In this document: positions 1-5,791 of the stretch, piece by piece
Layout: every line of letters starts with the position of its first letter
How positions within the stretch are numbered: position 1 is the first letter of the stretch
Source: Oscillospiraceae bacterium
Lineage (GTDB): Bacteria > Bacillota > Clostridia > Oscillospirales > Oscillospiraceae
NCBI GenBank assembly: GCA_021199595.1
Contig: JAJQHT010000227.1
Coordinates: 1 to 5,791 of the forward strand
Direction of reading: 5' to 3'
DNA length: 5,791 bases
The notes under the pieces: model-generated
Seen by the model: the letters and a program-made list of their open reading frames with translations, nothing else
Database searches by the model: none
What the model was told of the DNA's origin: nothing
Translations under genes and position numbers: made by a program

Positions 1-2435
1 ATTCTGGCCCGCTCCTTGTCCAAATCCACCAGCTCCGCCAGGGGCATGAAGATTTTGGCGTCCTCCGTCACCACGTTCACCATACCGGCAATATCCGCCG
101 GGGGCGCGTCCGTGATGGTGATTTGTCCGGCATAGGCCAGGTTTGCCATATACACCCGCCCGGCCTCGAACACCTCCGGCTTCTCTGTGACCAAAATCAG
201 GCTGGGCCGCTTGGAGGGCGGGACGTTCATCTCCGCACGGCGGCTGCGGACAGCCTTCACGGCGGTCATGATGCTCTCAAAACCCGCCTCCTCCTGGGGG
301 AAGGCCAGGGCCGGGTCATACTCAGGATAGGCGTCCACAATCAGGGCCTCCCCGTCGTGGGGGATGGCGCCGTAAAGCTCCTCGGTGATGAAGGGCATAA
401 AGGGATGGAGCAGGCGGAGAATATCCGTCAGCACATACAGCAGCACCCGCTGCGCTCCCTCATCCCCATCCTTCAGGCGGGGCTTGGTGATTTCAATGAA
501 CCAGTCGCAGAAGCTGTCCCAGATGAAGTCGTATATCTTCGTGGCGGCCAGGCCCAGCTCGTACTTGTCAAAGTTGTCGTTGACCTGGGCCGTCAGGTCG
601 TTGAGCTTGGAGAGGATCCATTTATCCTCCAGCCGCAGGGTGTCGGGCAGGCGGTTTTCCTCCACCGTCAGGTTCATAATGACGTACCGGGCGGCGTTCC
701 ACAGCTTGTTGGCAAAATTCCGCATGGCCTCGCACCGCTCCACATAGAAGCGCATATCGTTGCCAGGGGAGTTGCCGGTGATGATGTTGAAGCGCAGGGC
801 GTCCGCGCCGAACTGGTCGATGACCTGGATGGGGTCAACGCCGTTCCCGGCGGATTTGGACATTTTCTTGCCCTGGGGATCCCGGACAAGGCCGTGTATC
901 AGAACCGTGTGGAACGGCTCCTGCTTCATATGCTCCATGCCGGAGAATATCATCCGGGCCACCCAGAAGAAGATGATGTCATACCCCGTCACCAGCACGT
1001 CCGTGGGATAGAAGTATTCCAGATCCTCCGTCTTGTCCGGCCAGCCCAGGGTGGAGAATGGCCACAGGGCGGAGCTGAGCCAGGTGTCCAGCACGTCCGG
1101 GTCACGGTGTATGTTCTTCGACCCGCAGGCCTCGCACTGGCAGGCGTCCGTCCGGGACACGGTGACGTGGCCGCAGTCGTCGCAGTACCAGGCGGGAATC
1201 TGATGGCCCCACCATAGCTGACGGCTGATGCACCAGTCCTTTACGCTGTACATCCAGTTTAAGTACGTTTTGGAGAAGCGTTCGGGGACGAACTTTATTG
1301 TGCCGTCCTCCACCACCCGAATGGCCTCCTTAGCCAGGGGTTCCATCTTCACAAACCACTGGTCGCTTGCCAGGGGTTCCACGTCGCTGTGGCAGCGGTA
1401 GCAGGTGCCGACATTGTGGACGTGATCCTCCACCTTCACGAGATAGCCCTGCTCCTCCAGGTCGGCCACAATGGCCTTCCGGGCCTCATAGCGATCCATG
1501 CCGTCGTATTTGCCGCCGTTGATGATTTTGCCGTCCCCGTCCAGGATGAGAATCTGCTCCAGATTATGCCGCAGGCCCACCTCGAAGTCGTTGGGGTCGT
1601 GGCAGGGGGTCATCTTCACGCAGCCGGTGCCGAAGGCCATGTCTACGTACTCGTCCGCCACGATGGGGATCTCCCGCCCCACCAGAGGCAGGGTGCAGGT
1701 CTTCCCCACCAGATCCGTATACCGTTCATCCGCAGGATTCACGGCCACGCCGGAGTCGCCCAGCATGGTCTCAGGCCGGGTGGTGGCGATGATAACATAG
1801 CCGGAGCCATCCGTCAGGGGGTAGCGGACGTGCCACAGGTGGCCGGGCTTTTCCTCATACTCCACCTCCGCGTCGGATAGAGCGGTGGTGCAGTGAGGGC
1901 ACCAGTTGATGATGCGCTTGCCCTTATAGATAAGGCCCTTTTCGTACAGGCTGCAAAACACCTCCCGCACGGCCTTGGAGCACCCCTCGTCCATGGTGAA
2001 GCGCTGGCGCTCCCAGTCGCAGGAGGAACCCAGGGTCTTGAGCTGGGTGACGATGCGGTCGCCGTATTTATTCTTCCAGTCCCACACCCGGTCAAGAAAT
2101 TTCTCCCGCCCCAGGTCGAAGCGGGTCAGGCCCTCCTCCTTGCGGAGGCTTTCCTCCACCTTGATCTGGGTGGCGATGCCCGCGTGGTCATAGCCCGGCA
2201 CCCAGAGGGCGGAATAGCCCTTCATCCGCTTATAGCGGATGAGAACGTCCTGAATAGTCTCGTCCACGGCGTGGCCCAGATGGAGCTGGCCGGTGACGTT
2301 GGGGGGCGGGATGACGATGGTGAAGGGCTTTTTCTCCGGGTCGCGCTTGGCGTGGAAATAGCCCCCGTCCAGCCACATCTGATAGATGCGGTTTTCCACC
2401 TGTTTGGGGTCGTATTGCTTCGGTAACTCTTTCAT
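1..2435 (-). CDS. valS: Valyl-tRNA synthetase, C-terminus cut by window edge
   Basis: Cytoplasmic class I aminoacyl-tRNA synthetase that charges tRNA-Val and edits mischarged threonine. The frame stays open from an ATG at 2435 to the left edge, giving 811 codons of an expected total of about 880. The missing part should be the C-terminal coiled coil that contacts tRNA. Visible motifs are the HIGH-type HLGH at residues 52-55 preceded by PPPNVTG, a CxxC at 179/182 before [10 protein letters not shown], the editing-domain motif [11 protein letters not shown] from residue 217, a second CxxC at 345/348 before [12 protein letters not shown], and KMSKS at 524-528. A cysteine-rich insert (C418, C421, C434, C437, plus C432) sits just after the GHQIPAW segment and looks like a zinc ribbon. 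The start overlaps the thioredoxin stop (ATGA), and only a weak GAGG lies upstream, so translation is probably coupled to trxA. I checked the frame at several points and found no internal stop. Confidence 0.97.
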   Translation of the reverse strand, partial: MKELPKQYDPKQVENRIYQMWLDGGYFHAKRDPEKKPFTIVIPPPNVTGQLHLGHAVDETIQDVLIRYKRMKGYSALWVPGYDHAGIATQIKVEESLRKEEGLTRFDLGREKFLDRVWDWKNKYGDRIVTQLKTLGSSCDWERQRFTMDEGCSKAVREVFCSLYEKGLIYKGKRIINWCPHCTTALSDAEVEYEEKPGHLWHVRYPLTDGSGYVIIATTRPETMLGDSGVAVNPADERYTDLVGKTCTLPLVGREIPIVADEYVDMAFGTGCVKMTPCHDPNDFEVGLRHNLEQILILDGDGKIINGGKYDGMDRYEARKAIVADLEEQGYLVKVEDHVHNVGTCYRCHSDVEPLASDQWFVKMEPLAKEAIRVVEDGTIKFVPERFSKTYLNWMYSVKDWCISRQLWWGHQIPAWYCDDCGHVTVSRTDACQCEACGSKNIHRDPDVLDTWLSSALWPFSTLGWPDKTEDLEYFYPTDVLVTGYDIIFFWVARMIFSGMEHMKQEPFHTVLIHGLVRDPQGKKMSKSAGNGVDPIQVIDQFGADALRFNIITGNSPGNDMRFYVERCEAMRNFANKLWNAARYVIMNLTVEENRLPDTLRLEDKWILSKLNDLTAQVNDNFDKYELGLAATKIYDFIWDSFCDWFIEITKPRLKDGDEGAQRVLLYVLTDILRLLHPFMPFITEELYGAIPHDGEALIVDAYPEYDPALAFPQEEAGFESIMTAVKAVRSRRAEMNVPPSKRPSLILVTEKPEVFEAGRVYMANLAYAGQITITDAPPADIAGMVNVVTEDAKIFMPLAELVDLDKERAR

Positions 2436-2734
2436 TGACACATTTCCTCGATTTCCTCTATGGAGGACATCCCCACCTGGCGGGCGATCTCCTCTCCGTT
2501 TTCAAAGACGATCAGGGTCGGGATGGACATAACGCCGTAGCGCTGCGCCAGACAGGGCTGCGCGTCCACGTCTACCTTTCCCACCTTGACCCGGTCTTGT
2601 TTTGCGGCAAATTCCTCTACCACCGGCCCCTGGGCCCGGCAGGGAGCGCACCAAGTGGCCCAGAAGTCCACCAGCGTCACCCCGGATGCGATGGCCTCAC
2701 CAAAGGTCTCCGCTGTCAGGTTTATCGCGCTCAT
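2432..2734 (-). CDS. trxA: Thioredoxin
   Basis: Small cytoplasmic dithiol-disulfide carrier of 100 residues, slightly shorter than the roughly 105-110 usual for TrxA. The redox site is W28-C-A-P-C32, where classical thioredoxins have WCGPC. It is preceded by VDFWATW, and the conserved cis-proline follows in SIPT (P72). The VDVDAQP segment and the terminal helix also fit the family. Two extra cysteines, C61 and C99, lie outside the active site. The ATG at 2734 has AAAGGAG at 2746-2752 with an 11 nt spacer, a little long. The gene starts 20 bp after the reductase-like gene and overlaps valS by four bases. The obvious electron donor is the adjacent flavoprotein, which is inferred from gene order. 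The Gly-to-Ala change in the active site should shift redox properties only modestly, and it occurs in many natural thioredoxins. Confidence 0.95.
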   Translation of the reverse strand: MSAINLTAETFGEAIASGVTLVDFWATWCAPCRAQGPVVEEFAAKQDRVKVGKVDVDAQPCLAQRYGVMSIPTLIVFENGEEIARQVGMSSIEEIEEMCQ

Positions 2735-2754
2735 ATATCTTCAAGCTCCTTTGC

Positions 2755-3588
2755 TTATTGGTTTTCCTGTGATTTCAAAAATTTATCCGCACTGAGGGCG
2801 GCCATATTGCCCTGGCCCACGGCGCGGGCCACCTGGTAGGGACGGCCTATACAGTCCCCGGCGGCGAACACGCCGGTTACGCTGGCGGCCATGGTCTCGT
2901 CCACCTGGATGTGTCCCTCCTCCAGGGCCAGACCCGGCAGAAGCGTCTCCGCCGCCATGGTGGCCCGCATGACGAACACCCCCGCCACGGGATAGGGCGT
3001 CCCGTCCGCGACGACGGCCTCCACCTTATTCTCCCCGGAAATGGCGTAGCTTCTGGCCCGTTTTTTGTCAAAATATTCCACCCGGCAGCCAAGGCTCCGC
3101 AAAAACTCCGCCGCCTCCTGACCGGGGCCGCCCATGTCCAGCACGGCCACGTCCCGGCCCTTATAGAGCATACCGTCGCAAGTGGCACAATAGCTCACGC
3201 CCTTGCCCAAAAGCTCCGCCTCGCCGGGAACGGGCTTGGTTCCCTGCTGTGCGCCGGTGGCAAGAATAAGGCTTTTCGCCTCGTAAAAATCCCGCTCGGC
3301 GGTGATATAAAACCGCCCGCCGGAGGCCATAACGCCGGTGGCCCGGCCAATGGTCACGTCTATCCCCTGCTTCTTCACGCCGTCCATCATGGCTTCCAGC
3401 AGCGCAAGGCCGCTTACGCCGGTCAGACCGGGGTAGTTGTCAATTCGCCCCGCCCTGGCAAGGGGGCTGGCCGCCGGGTCGTTTGTCAGCACCATGACCC
3501 GCCGCCCTCTGGCATGGGCCGTCAGCGCCGCCGAAAGCCCCGCCGGGCCGCCGCCCAGGATGAAAATGTCATAGGCCTGTCCGCTCAT
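2755..3588 (-). CDS. Thioredoxin reductase-like flavoprotein with shortened nucleotide domain
   Basis: FAD-dependent disulfide reductase of 277 residues, expected to reduce the thioredoxin encoded 20 bp downstream. FAD motifs are GGGPAG at 12-17, ILATGA at 108-113, and GVFAAGD at 239-245 followed by the ARAVGQG helix. The redox pair is C134-A-T-C137 followed by DG, as in bacterial TrxB. The nucleotide-binding region is atypical. The glycine-rich turn reads MGGPGQEAAEF (152-162), no HRRxxxR motif is present (FDKKRAR stands there), and roughly 35 residues that E. coli TrxB has after that point are missing, as is its GHSPN turn. Usual TrxB length is about 310-320. Loss of NADPH motifs is known in clostridial ferredoxin-dependent flavin thioredoxin reductases, so this could be one; that is inference. 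The ATG at 3588 is chosen because GGAAGGA lies 8 nt upstream and the farther ATG at 3624 lies in the -10 region. I leave the symbol blank because the electron donor is uncertain. Confidence 0.9.
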   Translation of the reverse strand: MSGQAYDIFILGGGPAGLSAALTAHARGRRVMVLTNDPAASPLARAGRIDNYPGLTGVSGLALLEAMMDGVKKQGIDVTIGRATGVMASGGRFYITAERDFYEAKSLILATGAQQGTKPVPGEAELLGKGVSYCATCDGMLYKGRDVAVLDMGGPGQEAAEFLRSLGCRVEYFDKKRARSYAISGENKVEAVVADGTPYPVAGVFVMRATMAAETLLPGLALEEGHIQVDETMAASVTGVFAAGDCIGRPYQVARAVGQGNMAALSADKFLKSQENQ

Positions 3589-3596
3589 AGGGTACA

Positions 3597-3603
3597 TCCT
3601 TCC
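3597..3603 (-). promoter_or_regulatory. Ribosome binding site of the reductase-like gene
   Basis: GGAAGGA on the minus strand with an 8 nt spacer to the ATG at 3588. It decides the start: the upstream ATG at 3624 has no such site and overlaps the promoter's -10 region. Confidence 0.7.
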
Positions 3604-3627
3604 ACAAAATTCTTGTCGAACCATTAT

Positions 3628-3656
3628 ATTGTATCACACCGTTTTGCCTCCTGCAA
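3628..3656 (-). promoter_or_regulatory. Sigma-A-type promoter of the reductase-trxA-valS unit
   Basis: The -35 element TTGCAG (3651-3656) and the -10 element TACAAT (3628-3633) are separated by exactly 17 bp. A perfect TATAAT overlaps at 3623-3628 but has no -35 at the right distance. The transcription start should fall near 3615-3622, giving a leader of about 30 nt. It is the only plausible promoter between the upstream terminator and the gene. The prediction is from sequence alone. Confidence 0.7.
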
Positions 3657-3692
3657 GGGTGAAGCACACATTTAGTGTACCCACAACAGCGG

Positions 3693-3720
3693 AAAAAAAC
3701 GCCGGCATGTGCCGACGTTT
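3693..3720 (-). terminator. Rho-independent terminator of the molybdenum cofactor operon
   Basis: On the minus strand a 10 bp stem (arms 3711-3720 and 3697-3706, one G-U pair) closes a 4 nt loop (ACAU) and runs into seven Ts (3693-3699). It begins 2 nt past the stop codon of the GNAT gene. It separates the upstream operon from the promoter of the reductase gene. The plus-strand side has only an interrupted T run, so bidirectional action is unlikely. Confidence 0.88.
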
Positions 3721-3722
3721 CT

Positions 3723-4247
3723 TTATTGTTCCAGCGTTTTTTCCAGGCACAGAAGCCTGACCCCCTCCAGGCCGTTGAAGGTACAGGGGACAACAGACCC
3801 CTCCTGGTAGCCGAGACGCTGATAGAGGGCGCGGGCGGCGGTGTTTCGCACGTTGGTGTCCATACGCAAAAACGGACAGCCCCGCTCCCTGGCGTACTGC
3901 TCATAGAAACGGACGAAGGAGGAGCCATAGCCCCGCCCCTTTGCCGCCGGGGAGACCACCAGAGTGTGCAGCACCATAACCCGCTCCGGCGGCGCACTTG
4001 TCTGCCAAATTGCCTGGGCGTAGGCCGGATCCTGCACCTGGTTGATGCGGGCGGCGGCCACAATGCGGCCCTCCGCCTCCCGGACAAACATCTCCCCCGC
4101 CTGAACAGCGTCCTCCGCCGTCCGTCTTGTGGGATAAATGCCCCGTATCCAGCCGGTGGTAGTCCGGCCCGCCTCCTCCTCGGTGTGTATCTCGTCGTAT
4201 ATCCGGGCGATTCCCGCCACATCTTCTGTCGTTGCCCTGCGAATCAC
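3723..4247 (-). CDS. GNAT-family N-acetyltransferase, substrate unknown
   Basis: Predicted acetyl-CoA-dependent acyltransferase of 174 residues from a GTG start. It opens with the typical IRRATTEDVAGIARIYDE strand-helix. Motif A is VLHTLVVSP (92-100) followed by the acetyl-CoA pyrophosphate loop KGRGYG (103-108). Motif B follows as NTAARALYQRLGY (135-147). No signal peptide or membrane segment is seen. The GTG at 4247 overlaps the mobB stop as GTGA, and GGAGGA at 4254-4259 sits 6 nt upstream, so this start beats the longer open frame that reaches into mobB. The gene ends the molybdenum cofactor operon, directly before the terminator. GNAT motifs do not reveal the acceptor, and no link between GNAT enzymes and molybdenum cofactor synthesis is established, so the role is open; protein, antibiotic or small-amine acetylation are all possible. 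Confidence 0.9.
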   Translation of the reverse strand: MIRRATTEDVAGIARIYDEIHTEEEAGRTTTGWIRGIYPTRRTAEDAVQAGEMFVREAEGRIVAAARINQVQDPAYAQAIWQTSAPPERVMVLHTLVVSPAAKGRGYGSSFVRFYEQYARERGCPFLRMDTNVRNTAARALYQRLGYQEGSVVPCTFNGLEGVRLLCLEKTLEQ

Positions 4248-4723
4248 CGTCTGTCCTCCATATCCCTGATCAGTCTGTCGGCCAGGCCCTTTATGTCCCG
4301 CAGGTGCAGCACGGGAACATCTGTCCACACCGGCTCGTCGCTCATCACGAGAATGTACTCCCCCTTCACCGGGGGCAGCCCCTTGCCCCGAACGACGCCG
4401 ATTTTGGGGAAAGGCCCTTCCTTCCCCCCCTCGGTCAGCACAATGTCTACATCCTGGATGCGGGCCACCGTCTCCTCCAGCGTCAGGGGCCGGTTTTCCA
4501 AAATGGCGGCGTGGGTCTCGCTGACGATGGCGGTCACGTCCGCCCCGGCCTTCGTCATGCGCCAGGTGTCCTTGCCGGGGGTGTCCATGTCGAACTCGTG
4601 GCCCTCATGCTTCACCACGGCTACGGTCAGGCCCCGCTTTTTCAGCTCTGGAACCAGCTTTTCCAGAATGGTGGTCTTGCCGCTGTCCGACCAGCCCACC
4701 AGGGAATAGACAGGGCGGCTCAT
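4244..4723 (-). CDS. mobB: Molybdopterin-guanine dinucleotide biosynthesis protein MobB
   Basis: P-loop GTPase-like adaptor of 159 residues, thought to assist MobA or related enzymes in attaching a nucleotide to molybdenum cofactor. The Walker A motif lies at G10-T17 (GWSDSGKT) right after the first beta strand. The family signature follows: VVKHEGH (36-42), then DTPGKDTWR (47-55) and AGAD. A Walker B-like strand DIVLTEGGKEG spans 93-103, and the pattern DxxLTEGxK is typical of MobB. Length matches stand-alone MobB proteins of about 160-175 residues. The ATG at 4723 overlaps the upstream stop as ATGA, and no good Shine-Dalgarno precedes it, which suggests translational coupling to mog. No MobA is visible in the window; it may be elsewhere, or the protein may serve a cytosine-type cofactor. 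Confidence 0.94.
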   Translation of the reverse strand: MSRPVYSLVGWSDSGKTTILEKLVPELKKRGLTVAVVKHEGHEFDMDTPGKDTWRMTKAGADVTAIVSETHAAILENRPLTLEETVARIQDVDIVLTEGGKEGPFPKIGVVRGKGLPPVKGEYILVMSDEPVWTDVPVLHLRDIKGLADRLIRDMEDRR

Positions 4724-5220
4724 CGCGGGTCTGTGGCGCAGTCCCGGCCCTTGCCCCGCAGCATTTCCAGCCCATGCTCCAGGGCGGGCAGCACCGGCTC
4801 CAGGTTCTCCCGGATGGCGCGGGGACTGCCGGGCAGGTTCACGATCAGTGTTCGGCCCCGAATCCCCGCCTGGGCACGGCTGAGCATAGCGCGGGGGGTG
4901 ATTTTCAGCCCCTCATAGCGCATGGCCTCCGGGATGCCGGGACACAGCTTGTCGCAGACGGCGACGGTAGCCTCCGGGGTAACATCCCTGGGGGCGAAGC
5001 CGGTGCCGCCGGTAGTCAGGCACAGGGCCGCGTCCTTTTCATCCGCGCACAGGCGCAGCGCCGCCTGTATTTCCTCCGGCTCGTCCGGCACGATGGCGGT
5101 ATACACCACCTGATACCCGGCCTCTTCCAAAAGCTGGCACACCAGCGGCCCGCCGGTGTCCTCCCGCTGGCCCCGAGAGCCTTTATCGCTGACGGTGATA
5201 ACCGCCGCTGTATATTCCAT
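4720..5220 (-). CDS. mog: Molybdopterin adenylyltransferase, MogA/MoaB family
   Basis: Cytoplasmic enzyme of 166 residues that activates molybdopterin by adenylylation before molybdate insertion by MoeA. Family motifs are all present: SDKGSRGQREDTGG (11-24), the phosphate-binding TTGGTG (69-74), RDVTPEAT (78-85), and the C-terminal NLPGSPRA (128-135). The fold is the compact MoCF-binding domain, with no fused MoeA part. The start at 5220 is ATG with AGGAGGG 8 nt upstream; a TTG two codons earlier is too close to that site. The gene follows the MOSC gene by 22 bp and overlaps mobB by four bases. MogA and MoaB share these motifs, and the sequence alone does not settle which name is right; I favour adenylyltransferase because it sits in a cofactor operon. 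Confidence 0.93.
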   Translation of the reverse strand: MEYTAAVITVSDKGSRGQREDTGGPLVCQLLEEAGYQVVYTAIVPDEPEEIQAALRLCADEKDAALCLTTGGTGFAPRDVTPEATVAVCDKLCPGIPEAMRYEGLKITPRAMLSRAQAGIRGRTLIVNLPGSPRAIRENLEPVLPALEHGLEMLRGKGRDCATDPR

Positions 5221-5228
5221 GGTCAAGT

Positions 5229-5235
5229 CCCTCCT
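5229..5235 (-). promoter_or_regulatory. Ribosome binding site of the mog gene
   Basis: AGGAGGG on the minus strand with an 8 nt spacer to the ATG at 5220. It rules out the in-frame TTG at 5226, which would leave only 2 nt. Confidence 0.75.
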
Positions 5236-5242
5236 GATTGCT

Positions 5243-5677
5243 TTATTCAGATACGATCTCTATCTCGTCCCCCGCCTGCACCACGCCGCCGGTCAGGACG
5301 CGGACGAAAATGCCCTCTCTTGGCATAACGCAGTCCCCGGTGATCTTGCGGATAGCGCAACCCTGGTGACATTCCTTGCCAATCTGCGTGACCTCTGTCA
5401 GAGCGGGGCCGATTTGCAGCCGTGTGCCAACAGGCAAAGCGTAAAGGCAGATGCCCTCCGTCAGAATGTTTTCCGCAAAAGCCCCATGGGGCAGGTCGGG
5501 GATTTTCTCCCGCATTTTGTCCACGCTCTCCGTCCCCAAAAGGCTTATCTGCCGATGCCACGGCCCGGCGTGGGCGTCCCCCACGATGCCGTGATTTTCC
5601 CGCAGCTCCGCCGAAGGGACTTCAAACTTGGGCGTTCCCTTCTCTGTACTGATGCAAACGGCCACTACCTTAGCCAT
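5243..5677 (-). CDS. Stand-alone MOSC-domain protein
   Basis: MOSC domains are named for the molybdenum cofactor sulfurase C-terminus and are thought to bind cofactor or carry sulfur through a conserved cysteine. This protein of 144 residues is a single domain. It shows [15 protein letters not shown] (33-47), then [12 protein letters not shown] (65-76), then the cysteine cluster [10 protein letters not shown] (100-109; C103 and C107) and C116-V-MPREGIF, with the final [10 protein letters not shown] strand typical of the family. The start at 5677 has GGAGGAG 7 nt upstream, and the ATG overlaps the last codons of moaC by 8 bp; the longer open frame upstream only re-reads moaC in another phase. 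Placement between moaC and mog argues for a role in cofactor maturation or sulfuration. The exact reaction of such small MOSC proteins is not established. Confidence 0.92.
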   Translation of the reverse strand: MAKVVAVCISTEKGTPKFEVPSAELRENHGIVGDAHAGPWHRQISLLGTESVDKMREKIPDLPHGAFAENILTEGICLYALPVGTRLQIGPALTEVTQIGKECHQGCAIRKITGDCVMPREGIFVRVLTGGVVQAGDEIEIVSE

Positions 5678-5791
5678 GATGATTCTCCTCCCACCGATAA
5701 AGCCCGGATTTACCCCCGGATTTTTCCACAAGATGTATATTTTCTATCACAATTTCCCGCTGGACAGCCTTGCACATATCATAAATCGTCA
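5670..5791 (-). CDS. moaC: Cyclic pyranopterin monophosphate synthase, C-terminal 39 residues
   Basis: MoaC works with MoaA to convert the GTP-derived intermediate to cyclic pyranopterin monophosphate, the first committed stage of molybdenum cofactor synthesis. Only the end is present, from the right edge to a TAA at 5670-5672. It reads TIYDMCKAV, then a short strand, then [10 protein letters not shown] and a tail ending in NHHG. YDMCKA carries the Asp and Lys that form the catalytic site in E. coli MoaC (D128 and K131), and EKSGGKSG is the hallmark C-terminal motif. The stop lies inside the start region of the MOSC gene. The fragment is too short to judge the rest of the protein, but the two motifs together are specific. 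Confidence 0.93.
   Translation of the reverse strand, partial: TIYDMCKAVQREIVIENIHLVEKSGGKSGLYRWEENHHG
5685..5691 (-). promoter_or_regulatory. Ribosome binding site of the MOSC gene, inside moaC
   Basis: GGAGGAG on the minus strand, 7 nt before the ATG at 5677. It also encodes the WEE residues near the moaC C-terminus, so the two functions share the same bases. It fixes the MOSC start and excludes the upstream in-frame ATG at 5731. Confidence 0.75.

Noticed and set aside
123..1217. Plus-strand open frame of 364 codons opposite valS
   Set aside because: It lies antisense to conserved valS sequence, including the KMSKS region. Its translation shows no recognisable domain, and long antisense frames are expected in GC-rich coding DNA.
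2435..2760. Possible T-box or other riboswitch before valS
   Set aside because: The region is fully occupied by the thioredoxin gene and a 20 bp gap, leaving no non-coding leader.
3589..3624. N-terminal extension of the reductase-like protein from the ATG at 3624
   Set aside because: That ATG lies in the -10/transcription start region, has no Shine-Dalgarno, and the extra 12 residues precede the natural flavoprotein N-terminus.
2911..3675. Plus-strand open frame of 254 codons opposite the reductase-like gene
   Set aside because: It is antisense to clear FAD and CATC motifs, spans the promoter region, and has no ribosome binding site or domain of its own that I can recognise.
4248..4328. N-terminal extension of the GNAT protein into mobB
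   Set aside because: The extension has no GNAT character and overlaps conserved mobB coding sequence; the GTG at 4247 has a good ribosome binding site and a coupled stop.
3675..4709. Plus-strand open frame of 344 codons opposite the GNAT gene and mobB
   Set aside because: It crosses the terminator and two well-supported minus-strand genes, and its composition is low-complexity Pro/Arg/Ser as expected for a shadow.
5678..5731. N-terminal extension of the MOSC protein from the ATG at 5731
   Set aside because: It is moaC's conserved C-terminus read in another phase; a strong ribosome binding site precedes the ATG at 5677.

Overview
All genes in this 5.8 kb window lie on the minus strand. They form two head-to-tail transcription units separated by a compact terminator-promoter junction of about 130 bp. 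GC content is high, the Shine-Dalgarno sequences are strong AGGAGG types, and stop/start overlaps of ATGA or GTGA are frequent. Together with a short thioredoxin reductase of clostridial style and a moaC-MOSC-mog-mobB order, this suggests a high-GC anaerobic member of the Bacillota, most likely a gut Oscillospiraceae-type Clostridium relative. That placement is inference from style and gene content, not from a marker search.

Upstream unit (read from position 5791 down to about 3693): the last 39 residues of moaC, a stand-alone MOSC-domain protein, a MogA/MoaB-type molybdopterin adenylyltransferase, MobB, and a GNAT acetyltransferase. Successive genes overlap by 8 bp (moaC/MOSC), are 22 bp apart (MOSC/mog), overlap by 4 bp (mog/mobB, ATGA) and overlap by 4 bp (mobB/GNAT, GTGA). 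A GC-rich hairpin with a 7-T tract follows the GNAT stop codon immediately. The unit covers molybdenum cofactor assembly: cPMP formation (MoaC), adenylylation of molybdopterin (Mog), the probable nucleotide-attachment partner (MobB), and a MOSC protein thought to handle sulfur or metal. The GNAT enzyme is an unexplained but translationally coupled passenger. The operon promoter lies outside the window.

Downstream unit (read from about 3656 down past position 1): a sigma-A-like promoter (TTGCAG, 17 bp, TACAAT), then a thioredoxin reductase-like flavoprotein, thioredoxin, and valyl-tRNA synthetase. Thioredoxin and valS overlap by ATGA. ValS is complete at its N-terminus and runs off the left edge after 811 residues. 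There is no room for a T-box leader before valS, which is unusual for this phylum. The reductase has a visibly shortened pyridine-nucleotide domain, so its electron donor may not be NADPH.

No RNA gene, insertion sequence, CRISPR array or phage element was seen. The long plus-strand open frames are antisense shadows of the GC-rich minus-strand genes. No clearly new multi-gene system is evident. The points most worth following are the reductase's domain loss and the coupling of thioredoxin to valS.
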